Notes under the pieces: model-generated
What the model was told of the DNA's origin: nothing
Seen by the model: only the letters and a program-made list of their open reading frames with translations
Database searches by the model: none
Assembly (NCBI GenBank): GCA_030998225.1
Contig: JAPYXD010000522.1
Span: 2,666,001 to 2,730,000 of the forward strand
DNA length: 64,000 nt
DNA from: Diplolepis rosae
Lineage: Eukaryota; Arthropoda; Insecta; Hymenoptera; Diplolepididae
Direction: 5' to 3'
In this document: one piece after another, positions 10,446-21,024 of the stretch
Position numbering within the stretch: the first letter of the stretch is position 1
Layout: every line of letters begins with the position of its first letter
Translations under genes and position numbers: made by a program

Positions 10446-10648
10446 TTGAAATGGAATTGCAAATAAGCCAATGACAATATCGGCAAATGCAAGGTTGGCA
10501 ATGAAACAGTTTGTAACACTTTGCATTCGTCTCGAAGTAGCTACGATCCACATCACTAGGGAATTCCCAACTACTGCTAACACGGAAATACTTCCATAAC
10601 ATATACTCAGAAGTGCTATGATTCCAGCAGGAACATCGTATAGGTCAT
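10446..10648 (-). CDS. Lkr: Leucokinin (kinin) receptor, coding exon 2 (TM1-TM2)
   Basis: 203 bases, open throughout, flanked by a strong acceptor (TTTCTTCTTGCAG|AT) and a donor (TTTCAA|GTACGA). The translation has TM1 with the class A Asn (GNSLVMW), the intracellular loop 1 TSRRMQSVTN, and TM2 with the conserved Asp (LAFADIVIGL), ending IPFQ. This arrangement and wording (YGSISVLAVVGN, SRRMQSVTN, IGLFAIPFQ) match what I remember of insect leucokinin receptors, which signal through Gq/Ca2+ and regulate Malpighian tubule secretion, gut motility and feeding. Phase in is 1, phase out is 0. It lies between a 10.4-kb intron and a 2.8-kb intron. A related peptide receptor (tachykinin, RYamide or NPF type) is the alternative, but the IPFQ|FQAALLQRW junction with exon 3 favours the kinin receptor. 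Confidence 0.85.
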
Positions 10649-11509
10649 CTGCAAGAAGAAACCACCAATTTCTTTTTAATTATGAATTTATTTTAATTAA
10701 TTTACACTGTTAGAAATTTTTCGGAAATTTACAAAATTTTTATGTTACAGAGGTAACGTATAATTTGAAGATATTTGTGATCTTTCTAAGTAAAAGTATC
10801 TTTAAATTGCGAAAAATGTACTGAATTTTCTGTAATTTTTCTTAATATTATGAAACTCAACTGAATTTTCTTAAAATGTATCTTGAAACTACCAAACTAT
10901 AACAGAATTTTTATAAAGTTTATCATGAAATTACGAAAACTACCCAAAACGCTAAATTATTCTTTTTACAAGTTTCAGAATTTCAAGATACATGTATCAG
11001 AATAGTCAGAAGTCGTGAAATCGCCAAGAAAAAAATGACTGTTTTTATTTTTTATTGAAATTTTGATAATTCGGTTATATTTGACCATAATAATAACTTG
11101 GCCGGACAAAAATGAAATTTGTTGTCACTTTTATAACAAAACCTTGCCGTTCTTGAACAAATAAACCGATCCTTATGAAATTATGGTATATCACAGTTAA
11201 TTGAATCGACTTAAGTTTATTGTAGATTAATTCCCAACAAAATTTCTTCAATTTATATTGGAAAATACTATCTAGTTTTAAATAACGTTAAATTAATTCT
11301 GAATCATAGGTTGATAAGGTCGATATATTTTATCGTGTTCTGGGCCTTTTAAGAAACTTAAAAAATATCATAATACAATAAAACTCCAAAGAACCTAAAT
11401 TCATCGAAAAAAGTTGGAAGCCCCAATTAGTTTAGAAATTATGACGGAAAGAATGCTGCGCGGCACGTCGCTTTGACTCGCACCGCACGTTGCGGAGAGC
11501 GCGTTTGTA
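10649..11509. repeat. Receptor intron 1, start; half of a CACTGTTAGAAAT MITE
   Basis: 10704 begins ACACTGTTAGAAATTTTTC, the end of the MITE whose full copy is 50695-50976; similarity continues to about 10990 with TACTGAATTTTCTG motifs, but no right end is visible. 11440-11508 is an unexplained GC-rich patch directly beside the mariner. Confidence 0.45.
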
Positions 11510-12407
11510 TTAGGTTGGCAACAAAGTCATTTCGCTTTTTTCCGCTAGATGACTTTAGTCGTTCGAAGTCGTTCTTCTCCAATGCAAATTTCAGACCGTA
11601 TATGGTATTTGACAGCTGACGTTTCATAGATTATTCAGTAAAAAAAAAGTTTCAAGTTTTGTTGTTTATTTATTGTTTTGCATTGATTTGGAATGAAGAT
11701 TCCAAACGGTTATTTTCGTCACATTTTATTTTATTACTTCCGAAAAGATAAAAACGCAGTGCAAGCTCGGAAAAAGTTGTATGATGTTTACGGTGAAAGA
11801 TCATTAACAGAACGCCAGTGCCAGAATTGGTTTTCTCGTTTTCGTTCCGGAGATTTTGACCTGAAAGATGCACCACGCTCTGGACGCCCAACTAAAGTTG
11901 ACGACGACAAAATAAAAGCAATGATAGAAAATAACTGGCGTAGTACGACACAAGAGATCGCAGAGAAGCTTAACATATCACATAGATGCGTTGAAAGACA
12001 TTTAAAAAAACTTGGTTATGTTAATAAGTTCGATGTTTGGGTTCCTTAGAAATTGAACGAAATTCAACTCACCAAACGAATTTCCATTTGCGATTCACTG
12101 CTGAAACGTAACGAAACCGATCCTTTTCTAAAGTGAATGATAACGAGCGATGAAAAATGGGTTGTTTACGATAACGTCGTGCGAAAATGATCATCAAAAG
12201 AAGGTTATGTTGAAATGAGTTGATTCAGTTTTTTACCTCTAAGAACCAAACTTTCTACGAGAGCGGAATTATGAAGCTGACTGAAAGATGGCAAAAGGTC
12301 ATCAAACAAAATGGTCAATACATAACTGATTAATGTTTGTTACTTATATTAATAAACTTGCTTTGAAAATTATATAAAAATACGAAATGACTTTTTTGCC
12401 AACCCAA
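11510..12407 (+). mobile_element. Internally deleted mariner (cecropia-like ends)
   Basis: Terminal repeats TTAGGTTGGCAACAAAGTCA (11510) and its mirror ending GCCAACCCAA at 12407, TA on both sides. ATG at 11693 opens the mariner DNA-binding half (YYFRKDKNAVQARKKLYDVY, GERSLTERQCQNWF, then RSGRPTKVDDD), followed by a frameshifted first-catalytic-Asp motif (SDEKWVVYDN, about 12144-12172). The catalytic middle is missing: the next recognisable piece is the C-terminal LTERWQKVIKQN at about 12278-12312. Non-autonomous and pseudogenised. Confidence 0.9.
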
Positions 12408-12613
12408 TACATGCGCTGTTATGAAACTCTTTTTTTTACACTTGAGGATGATGTAATAAAGAAATTGTTGACACATATGTGTTTTCCTCAATTTCTCTAC
12501 ATTATTTGAATGTAATTACTGCAAGGCATGTCATTGGTGATAGACTAATTTGGGAAAATCCCGTTAATGATTATTCACCATTTTTGTTGGCTTTCAAACA
12601 GTTTATCAGGATT

Positions 12614-13964
12614 AGGGGAGAAGCGGCGAAATTGGCGCGTCGTCTAAATTGGCGCACCCTATTTTTCAGAAAATGATAACATAACAAAAAATAAAAATAG
12701 TTCTATCGTGTGCATTCTTGTATGATATGTATTTGATAGAAAACATTATAAAAATCTAATTGCTTAATACAGTTTTATTGCGATTAATCGTTTTTTGGCA
12801 TATTGGTTATGTTCGAAGCCATTGAGTTAAATCGTTAAATAATAGTAATTCAAGGTGAATTAGATTAATGCAACGATTTTATAATCTTTGATATTTAATC
12901 TTACGAATAGGATAGAATATTTGTATGAAAAAATAAGCATTTTACGTAAAAAGTATTTAATTAATGAACGATACACTTGCGGCAAAATTGGCGCATACGA
13001 GATTCAAATCAGAGGCGAAGTTGGCACACGTGTTGTGTTTCTGGAAACTGGTGACTGAAGTCAAGTGCTCGGATGTTTATGATTGAAAATATAAAGAAGA
13101 TAGTAAGTACACAATTATTAATATATAGATATATACATTTGAATGTTGCTGGACTTTTCTGCTAATCTTTTTCTTAAGATTTTTTGTGACGTGGGAGGTA
13201 ATGTGGTTCGCAAAACTGATGTAACGACTTTGTAAGGTTATATTCATTTGAACAATCAGTGGTTAAATTTTTTTTTTAAGTTTGAGGTATTAAGGCATTT
13301 TAAAAGCGATTTTTAATAATTAATTTGCAGTCTGACAGTGTTTTGAAAGTTTTCTCGATTTTAAGATGTGAAAGCAATGTAAGTAAAAAATTTGTATTTT
13401 TGATTGATTGTTTCTATTATTTATAAGTCTTCTAAAGTTAATAATTGTATATACTTCTGATTACAAATTCAAATAATTCTCTATAAAAATGATTTCAATT
13501 TGAATATTCACTTAAATATCCACAATTGCCAGTATTTTATTGTACAATTATAAAATATATTTTAACTTTGGCTGTTTTATGTGAATAAAGGTATAAAAAG
13601 CTTCACATATCTTGATATACTATCTCAAATTTAGTTTCAAATTATAACTACCTCTTTTCATCAACCTATGCTACTGAAATGTAATTCTAAATGTATGAAA
13701 ATATAACTAATACGTGGCAAGAGAAGATTATAATATTAGTGCGTCAATTTACCCGACATGGCGGGTAAATTGACGCAGGTGCAGTCCTTCGGAAATCTGA
13801 ATAAAAACCTGCTTTAATAATTTTCAATGCAATCTTTATCCATTGGAAAGTATAGAAAAGATATCCAGCTATTAAATAAATATTTTTTCATAATTTTTAG
13901 TCATATACTTTCTTTTTAAACTCGCACTTTCTATTAGGTGCGCCAATTTCGCCGCTTCTCCCCT
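12614..13964. mobile_element. 1.35-kb element with AGGGGAGAAGCGGCG ends
   Basis: 25-bp perfect terminal inverted repeat, AGGGGAGAAGCGGCGAAATT and on (12614-12638; mirrored 13940-13964). Internal echoes AAATTGGCGC occur at 12646, 12980 and 13010, and a hairpin around TTTACCCGACATGGCGGGTA at 13750. No reading frame of note. ATT flanks both sides (a 3-bp duplication is possible but uncertain). Superfamily not assigned. Confidence 0.75.
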
Positions 13965-14580
13965 ATTGAGAAAATGCAGTTACGTATTTTTGAATCGTGG
14001 AAGTGAAATATTTTTTGTTTATCATTGTTCCTAAGTTAATTATCATTCGAAGTGCCCTCGTCAAATGCATGCTGTAACCCTCAAAATGTGGAGAAATACA
14101 ATTGTGTTTATAAGGGACTCAAAAAAGTTACGAACATATTTTCCGACAATTTATTATTATGGTAAAATAGAATCGAATTATCAACATTTCAATAAAAAAT
14201 AAAGACAGTCATTTTGTTCGTGTCGATTTTACGAATCCTGACCCAATATTCATTTGTATAACTGAAAATTAAGAAATTGTTTCTTAAATTTACTAAAAAG
14301 TAACTGAATTTTCTGAAAATCCATCTTAGTTTTACGAAACTGTAACTTAATAAAACTCCAGTCACGTATTGTAGGAAATTACGGTAGACATTTCTAACAG
14401 TGTACATATTTTTGAGAAAATCCGAAGGATCTTAATTTAAATGATAAATAAGTTTGACAGTATTATTTAGAGCAGTATTCGTAAAATACGACTTGTATCG
14501 ACCCTCAATAATAAATTCCATACGATTCTGTTATTGAGGGGCACAAATAGTTTGAAATTTTGAAAATTTCGATTTTTTTT
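13965..14580. repeat. Intronic spacer with right half of a CACTGTTAGAAAT MITE
   Basis: 14270-14403 matches the left arm of 50695-50976 in reverse orientation, ending CATTTCTAACAGTGTA. 14500-14545 contains a short mirrored GACCCTCAATAA / TTATTGAGGGG. Confidence 0.5.
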
Positions 14581-14584
14581 CTTA

Positions 14585-14656
14585 CATTTTTTAACAGCTC
14601 AGCAGGCGCTTTTCGAAGAAGAGGAAGGTGAATTGTATGGGGCTGGAATAGCAAAT
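14585..14656 (+). pseudogene. C-terminal relic of the TTAA-element (Mutator/Kolobok-like) protein
   Basis: Reading TAQQALFEEEEGELYGAGIA then stop. In insect proteins with Mutator-like domains I recall an acidic tail ending LYGAGIA(D/N); this short frame fits that tail exactly and is followed by the same non-coding AAACGCGTTTTT sequence as after the N-terminal relic at 2723. It is preceded by AAAATTTCGATTTTTTTTCT, close to the family signature, so the body of the gene has been deleted. Confidence 0.45.
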
Positions 14657-15190
14657 TAGCTCTAGGTACGATAATTATAAATTTGTAACAATGAAATCAG
14701 TAATTTTATCTTTAAACGCGTTTTTGTCAAAACTACATTTTTCAAATTTGCTGCAGTTGTAACTCGATAACAAATCATTCGATCGACTTAAGTCTTTTTT
14801 TAGCTTATTTTCTACTTGTTTTTCCATACAATGACCCTCCAGTTTTATGATTGGATGAAAAATATAATTTTGCCAGGCCCAAAACCATAAGTTTTTTGAG
14901 CAAAATTTTAATTTTTTTTTCAAAACTCTGCCATTTTGTTGCATTTTAATTGTTTTCACAATCGAGGGTCATTGTATAGGAAATATATTCCAGTATCATT
15001 AAATTTTTGGTTTTTTTGATTTCAGGCACTGTGAAGGCGACAATCACTGCAGCAGTGGCGGAACTTTTTTTTTTTCAAGACTCAGGAGATGGTGGATAAC
15101 TTGATAAAAATCGAATATTTTGATTTGAAAACATTACTGTGTATTCATTATTTATGCACAAATATATCTGCAACATTTTAAAACATTCGA
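14657..15190. repeat. Non-coding tail of a TTAA-type element
   Basis: Contains TTTAAACGCGTTTTTGTC, mirrored CATACAATGACCCTCC / GAGGGTCATTGTATAGG (14826 and 14963) and an acceptor-like TTTTTTTGATTTCAG at 15011-15025. Same layout as 2650-3000. Confidence 0.4.
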
Positions 15191-15662
15191 TGCAATCAAA
15201 TTAATTAGTTTAGTTTGAAATTTTTGTCACTGCCTACATTATCAGAGGATCACTAGTCGCGTTTCAGATAGGATACATTGTCGACAGGTGTCCTCGTAGA
15301 TAATTTCAAACTCTTATATCGCAAATAAATGCAAATGAATTCAATATTTAAAGAATTTGAAAATCTTTCTGTGGAAAAAAAGACGCTTTCGACTGCGCTG
15401 GGATTCGAGCCCAGGTCTTTCGATTGCGGCGATATAAGGAAATCTTCCTGTGGAGAAGGAGATGTCGGACGCCTGTGTAGCTCAGTGGTTAGAGCAGTCG
15501 ATCCTCCAATAATGTAGGCAGTGACAAAAATTTCAAACTCAACTAATTAATTTGAAATCATTTACAGCCACAAGGCAGAGCCACTAGGCGATATAAGGAA
15601 ATCTGTCTGTGGAGAAGGAGATGTTGGACGCCTGTGAAAGATTTTCAAATTCTTTAAATATT
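15191..15662. repeat. tRNA-derived SINE patch with interlaced inverted and direct repeats
   Basis: 15478-15488 is TAGCTCAGTGG, a perfect tRNA A-box, in the context GTGTAGCTCAGTGGTTAGAG. At 15397-15417 the minus strand reads GGCTCGAATCC, one base from the B-box consensus. A 50-base unit (GGCGATATAAGGAAATCT through ACGCCTGTG) is repeated directly at 15427 and 15586. Two interlaced inverted repeats: 15196-15243 with 15510-15556, and 15343-15371 with 15636-15662. I read it as a rearranged SINE cluster, not a working tRNA gene. Confidence 0.5.
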
Positions 15663-15846
15663 CGATGCAATAATACTTTTTCTGAAAAGAATTCACAAAA
15701 ATCGCCTGTTTTTCAGGTGGTCAAACTAGTTGTGCCCCTTAATAATTGGCTTCAGGGTCCAGAAATAATGACTCAGAAGGTTACATACAGTCTTAGAAAT
15801 TTCTTTATTAAACTTCCATTACATGTGATGAAAGATTTTTTTAGTA

Positions 15847-15990
15847 ACGTACATTAAATTTAAAATACTTTCATCATAAAAACTACAAACTTTTTTTTGA
15901 ATTTTAATACACATGTGAACATATTTTAATAACGTTTGTTAATTTTAATATAAATTGATTGAAAAGTTATTAAATTTAATATGAATGTAT
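15847..15990 (+). repeat. 140-bp ATTAAATTTAATA repeat, inverted partner of 18855-18990
   Basis: Runs from ACATTAAATTTAAAATACTT to AAAGTTATTAAATTTAATAT. The reverse complement of 18855-18990 matches it over its length with scattered differences. Confidence 0.65.
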
Positions 15991-16110
15991 ATTTATTTCT
16001 TAATAATACGCACAGTGTTAATTTATATATTAAAGTATTAATTTATTTCTAGAATATCGAAAAACAGTAGCTAAAATATTGCACATATATTGAACATTTA
16101 CATAAAATTA

Positions 16111-16992
16111 CAATCCACGCTCTCTATAGGGACGTCTCGGGCGGTTAGGGAAAGTGTTTTCTTAGAAAAAGCCTACCCCCTCCACTCGCCATAGCGAGCG
16201 CGCTTGAATCACTTTTTACCTTCCTCAATAGGGCCGCTTGAAACGTTGCTGCGAGACCAACCGAACCTCATTAACCATTTGTAATCAAAATTGTTTTGTG
16301 CATCTACGTAAATACATGCAATTGGATTTAAATGTTTAAAGTAAGTATTATCAAACATTATAGTATAATATTAAAGAATTTTGAAAATCCTTCTGTAGTT
16401 ACATAAAAATTTATCGAAATTATTAAATAAAAAAATCTAACCTTACATTTTCAACATTTTGTTGTTTTTTTTTTAATTTTTAATTATGTTTTGCAATCAA
16501 ATGTATAGTAATTAAATAATTTGTGAATTCTGTTACATACATTTATAATTATTATTTTGTATTTGCAGTTGAAATTTAATTTAAAAGTTATAAATCTAAA
16601 ATCATGAATAACATTTGAGCCCCTGGCAGTAAAAAGTAGACAAGTCCTATGATTTTGGCACTATTAAATAATAAAGGATCTTGTTCAATAAATGACTAGA
16701 TTCAGCTCTGAGTGGCCATTTCCTTTTTAATTAACAAAGATAACAGAGCATTTACTTTAAAAATTTATTAATAGTTAATATGATTACAATTTCAATCTAA
16801 TTTACATTTATTTTGCCATAATCAACTTTATGTATATATTTGATATAATATTCTTCTCTTAGTGTATTGATCGCGCGGCCCTATTGAGAACGATGGAAAT
16901 TAAATTCAGCCGCGCACATGGTGGGGAAAGCGTCGAATACAGATTGGGGGTAGAGGCCCTGTTGAGAGCGGCCCTATAGAGAGCGCGGACTG
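16111..16992. mobile_element. pogo-like non-autonomous element with CTCTCTATAGGG ends
   Basis: Ends CAATCCACGCTCTCTATAGG (16111) and, mirrored, CAGTCCGCGCTCTCTATAGG (to 16992), TA on both sides. CAGT-type ends with TA duplication suggest the pogo/Tigger branch (inference). GC-rich outer 130 bases at each side, AT-rich centre, no transposase frame. 16625-16645 contains AAAAAGTAGACAAGTCC, similar to the end of TTAA element B. Confidence 0.7.
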
Positions 16993-17289
16993 TATACAGA
17001 AAAACATCGATAAAACACATAAAACTTCCTTAGGAATCACAATTGAATTTTAGCACATAACTTTGTGATACTTAAATTAAAAAACTGAAATATATTTGTC
17101 TAAATGTTACTGAAGATATAGATGCAATTACATAAATAGTGTAAAACTTAAAAGGATTATTTATGAAAAAATAGCTAAGAATTGCTCATATGAATTCTGC
17201 TGTTCAAATATTTTTATTGATACAAGTATATTATTTTATATAATATTTATTTATATATATTTTTCATTTCATATTTTATGAAAAGCTAT

Positions 17290-17760
17290 TGGTTTTATGT
17301 GAAAAATCACTTTCGGAATTTTGATCAAATCTTTAGGTTTTCAGACCCCCGAAGTCACAAAAAACGGTGTTTACGAAAGTGTCTATTTGTAGTAGTAGTA
17401 GGCCACATCCGACAAAAATTAGGAAAATAAGAGCACTTTTTGTGTTTCTGAAATTTTTTTTTTTTAAATAAAAAATTGCAATATTGGTTTTGGATAATGT
17501 TCATAAATCTCTACCAATTATCCCTATAATATTTTTCGATAAAACCAAAATTAGAAAAGTCACAATAAGTTAGAACTTTAAAATTGAATATCAAAATTCC
17601 AATTCTCAGTTAAACTATACAAGATAAAAAAAACGTTATGATACAAAATTGTTTATTGCAAAAAGATCTACAAATTTTGACCGCAAAATTTTTTTAGGGG
17701 ATGCATTTTTTTCTTTTTAATTTATAAAAATACTACTGAAAATCGAAAATTCAAGTTATT
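17290..17760. repeat. Interspersed repeat shared with 49190-49480, 60840-60910 and 61815-61945
   Basis: 17330-17400 (TTTCAGACCCCCGAAGTCAC, GAAAGTGTCTATTTGTAG) recurs at 60855-60915. 17450-17755 (ATAATGTTCATAAATCTCTA, ATAACATTTTTCGATTAAAC-like) recurs at 49195-49480 and 61850-61925. No gene. Confidence 0.55.
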
Positions 17761-18113
17761 AACCATAATATATATACAATACACAAAAAAATTAAAAATG
17801 CTACATTTTCCACTTCGATAATGTTTACGAATTTTATCTACACAGCTTCTAATAAAATGTATATTTTTTGTTTCAATTTAAAAAAATATGATTAAAATTA
17901 AAAAATTATATTTTTTAAACAAAATATGTAAGATGCAAAATAAGCGTTAGAATGCAAAATCTCTTTACTCAAATAAAGTCTACGATTATTTTTCCTTATT
18001 GAGATATTTGGAAGAAAATAAATTATTTTGAATATATAATTTATAAAAAAATTACAGAAATTTATACAGAAATTCGATCGCGAAGAGCAAGTGTCATGAT
18101 GGAAATGTGTTTC

Positions 18114-18430
18114 TTAAGGGGTTATTCTACTTTGGAACTTTCAAAAAATCGATTTTTATTTTTTTGCATTTTCGAAAGTATATGTAACTAAAAATATCGT
18201 GTCAAAATTTCATAAACATCCGCGCAGTCTAACTATTTTTTTCAGTGACCTTAGCTTTGCTAAATATCTGAAGGCAAAAGCAACTAATACACTTAACAAA
18301 TATAAACATCGTCCTGCCGTTGCTGAAGATGCTCAAAAATTGCTCAAACCCATATACGAGGATCTCACCAAGACTGAACTGCTCGAAAGATGTTTAGGTG
18401 ACCATACTCAAAACAACTGGTGATTGTGTC
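18114..18430 (+). pseudogene. Left end and protein fragment of a TTAA-type element (Mutator/Kolobok-like)
   Basis: Begins TTAAGGGGTTATTCTACTTT with AAAAAATCGATTTTTATT just inside, the family signature. From 18199 an open frame reads KATNTLNKYKHRPAVAEDAQ, then LLKPIYEDLTKTELLERCLG and DHTQNN. The motif (K/R)C(L/S)G..TQN.NE is one I associate with insect Mutator-like domain proteins. A frame break follows the TQNN motif and no right end is visible. This ties the TTAA end to a protein type. Confidence 0.5.
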
Positions 18431-18582
18431 ATATAAAATGATAAAATGGATGATTTTTTGGTTGCACATGATTTAGAAAAAAAACTTCACTGTCAAAAAT
18501 CTCATTGATTTTAATAGACTTTAATATACAAGTGGTAAATTAAAATTAATAAATTTGTATATTATAAAAAAATTAATATACT

Positions 18583-18857
18583 CTCTAAATCTGAATCAGT
18601 CAAATTTCAACTGATAGAAACAGTAATTTGCCTTTTCACTGGATCATTAGTGCAAAAATATTTTTTACTGTCAAATCAGTCAATTTTCACTGATTGAATT
18701 AATGAAAAAAAATTTATCACTGTTAAATCAGTTGATTTTCACTGAAGTAATCAGTGAAATTGACCTGATTTACAGTAACCTCTTTTTAGCTATTTGAAAC
18801 AGTCAAATTTCACTGTTAATCAGTAGACTTTGACTGATTCAAATTTAGGGAGTACAG
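18583..18857. mobile_element. AATCAGT-rich MITE, copy 2
   Basis: TACTCTCTAAATCTGAATCA at the left, TGATTCAAATTTAGGGAGTA at the right. Internal ACTGATT/AATCAGT array as in copy 1, including the shared CTCTTTTTAGCTATTTGAA block (reverse of TAGCTAAAAAGAGG at 6568). Confidence 0.75.
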
Positions 18858-18990
18858 TCATATTAAATTTAATAACTTTTCAATAAAAATATATTTAAAT
18901 TGACAAAAGTTATCAAAATATATACACGTGTGTATTAAAATTCAAATAAAAGTTTTTATTTTTATGATTAAAATATTTTAAATTTAATAC
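18858..18990 (-). repeat. 140-bp ATTAAATTTAATA repeat, inverted copy
   Basis: Reverse complement of 15847-15990; abuts the AATCAGT MITE. Confidence 0.65.
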
Positions 18991-19019
18991 ACGTTACGGA
19001 AAAAAACGTCCATTACATG

Positions 19020-19592
19020 AAATGGAAGTATAATACACAAATTTCTAACAGTGTTCCTTTGTTTCTTCGCCCTCAAAAGTAGAATGTAAAATTGAGAGTG
19101 ATTTGACACTCCAGGCTTTAACTTAAGTCACTGGAGACAAAAATAATTCCTATAAAGAATACATTTTATGCGATCGCATGTATCCTTGAAAGGTGTAATC
19201 GAGTTTTGCTCTTTTCCATCCATTATATTCTCAGTTACATGAAATGTATTTCATTCCATGGACTCTATTTTGTTTTCATTTTTGAATATATAACACGAAT
19301 GTAACTAGATGTCTCTATTTTTTAATAAAAGAATAAGATGTAAAGTTGAACGTGTATAAATATATATTTCAACAATTTAAACTTCTCTCGAATGTTGTTT
19401 GTTTCCATTGTTCACACATGAACGAGTTGGAGATTATTTAATATTATTGTTTTAACCTGTGACGTGCATTTTGGAACTTTACTCTATATTTTTATAGTTT
19501 ACCGAACTGTGATGCATATACTTTAACATTTGGTACATGACGAATTATTATAATAATATTAAATAATATTTGCAATGTTGGCTGATTGGCTT
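19020..19592. other. Intronic spacer, nothing recognised
   Basis: 19040-19053 is a CACTGTTAGAAAT MITE end remnant. Otherwise AT-rich with no frame or repeat I can name. Confidence 0.45.
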
Positions 19593-19790
19593 TACTCTCA
19601 AAATCTGAATTAATCAAAATCGACTGATTATCAGTGAAATTTGACTGGTTCAAATAGCTAAAAAGAGGCTACTGAGAATAAGTCAAATTTCACTGATTAC
19701 TTCAGTGAAAATTAACTGATTTAACAGTGAAAAATATTTTTCCACAAGTGAATCAGTAAAAGTTAAGTGATTTAACAGTAACAAATATAT
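19593..19790. mobile_element. AATCAGT-rich MITE, partial copy 3
   Basis: Left end TTTACTCTCAAAATCTGAAT, then ATCAGTGAAATTTGACTGGT and the shared TAGCTAAAAAGAGG block. The right end is lost at the junction with the hammerhead-like repeat. Confidence 0.6.
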
Positions 19791-19804
19791 TTATAAAATA
19801 TATA

Positions 19805-19885
19805 TAAATGGAAAACTCAGTAATTTTAATCCAACGTTTCGACTCTGATCGGAGTCCTCATCAGTGATCTTTATTTCTAAAATAT
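19805..19885 (-). ncRNA. Hammerhead-like motif (type I core), copy 1
   Basis: Minus strand 19864-19836 reads CUGAUGAG, then GACUC-CGAUCA-GAGUC, then GAAAC: the invariant CUGAUGA and GAAA boxes of the hammerhead ribozyme separated by a perfect 5-bp stem II. The 5' flank AGAAATAAAGATCA is shared with copies at 53136 and 35092. I could not identify convincing stems I and III or a cleavage site, so activity is unproven. A chance or repurposed retroelement end (Penelope-like elements carry such motifs) is possible. Confidence 0.4.
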
Positions 19886-20097
19886 GAAAAAAGTAATTAG
19901 TAAATATTGCAAATATGAGTCCTATTTTTGAGTAAAACTTTGTTATTGTTAAAAATAAAAGCATAAGAAAATTTAGAGAAATTATACAGAAAAATGTTTT
20001 TTGAGAACACATAAAAATTCTTAAAGATTAATATTAAACACTAGCACATAAACTTTAAAAACACCTAAGCTAAAAAGATTAGACCACGTTTATGTAC

Positions 20098-20270
20098 GAG
20101 GGGCACTATTTATATTTTGAGCCTTGGCAACACTGAGTGTTCTCAGGTGCCACCTGACATTTGCACTGTTGTTTACACTGAGTTGAAAATTGTGTCTCAG
20201 CAAAAAAATGAAATTATCTCGTGATAATGATCGTGCGATGATTTATTACAACCCACTCGGACCAATCCAT
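20098..20270 (+). mobile_element. 5' fragment of a mariner
   Basis: ACGAGGGGCACTATTTATAT resembles a mariner 5' end. ATG at 20209 opens MKLSRDNDRAMIYYN, the conserved mariner start, before the sequence breaks into an unrelated MITE. Only the first 15 or so codons remain. Confidence 0.6.
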
Positions 20271-20289
20271 ATTGTGACGACGTTCAAAA

Positions 20290-20492
20290 GAAATTCAGTA
20301 CTGCGCCAATATTGGTTAGTCGCTACTGGCTTTCCATTATTGGCGCAGTAATGGCTATCATGAATATTTAGTACTGCGCCAGTACTAGGAAGACAGTAGT
20401 ATACAAGTACTGGCCGACAGTACTGAACCAGTACTGTCTGGTCGCTACTAACTTACCATTACTGGCGCAGTACTGGCGCAATACTAAAGTAT
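20290..20492. repeat. CAGTACTGCGCCAGTACT palindromic repeat
   Basis: Multiple AGTACTGGCGCAGTACTG-like blocks in both orientations, with TTGGTTAGTCGCTACTGGC mirrored loosely by the right half. Likely a MITE of about 200 bp; ends not exact. Confidence 0.55.
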
Positions 20493-21024
20493 TATTTTAC
20501 ACTGAAAATAAAATTCGAACTATAATTTTATTAAAAAGGCACAGTTATTCCAATATTGATTATTACATCTAATTTGAAAAAATAATTATTTACATGATTT
20601 ATTAAAAAAATAATATTTAATATTTATTATTTTTATATTATATAATAATATATTCTTACATAAAATATAATCTATATTTAATTTAAAAATATTAAGTATA
20701 ATTTAAAAATATTATTATTATAATATTTTTTTAAAATTATATAATAATAATATCAGCTATATTTATTCAGGGTCAATATAATTTGTGTTTTAAAAATTTT
20801 AAATAATCTTCAACTTGTTTATAATTCTCAACTTTTCGCAAAATATGAGTAAAGTTTCTAGGACTATTATTCTTCGCGTAAAAGTCATTCACATTAGAAG
20901 TATAAACATTCAACTGTAAGCGAAAGTTCAAATGTAAAAATTACGTGAAGCCTGTAGGTAAGTAGGTATATCTAATATGATGATATAAAAATATTATTCT
21001 GATTATAATTATAATGTAATTTAC
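20493..21024. other. AT-rich receptor intron 1 next to exon 1
   Basis: Very AT-rich to 20760, then unremarkable. Nothing to annotate. Confidence 0.5.

Noticed and set aside
15470..15515. Functional tRNA gene
   Set aside because: Only an A-box; no B-box at the right distance on the same strand and no cloverleaf pairing.
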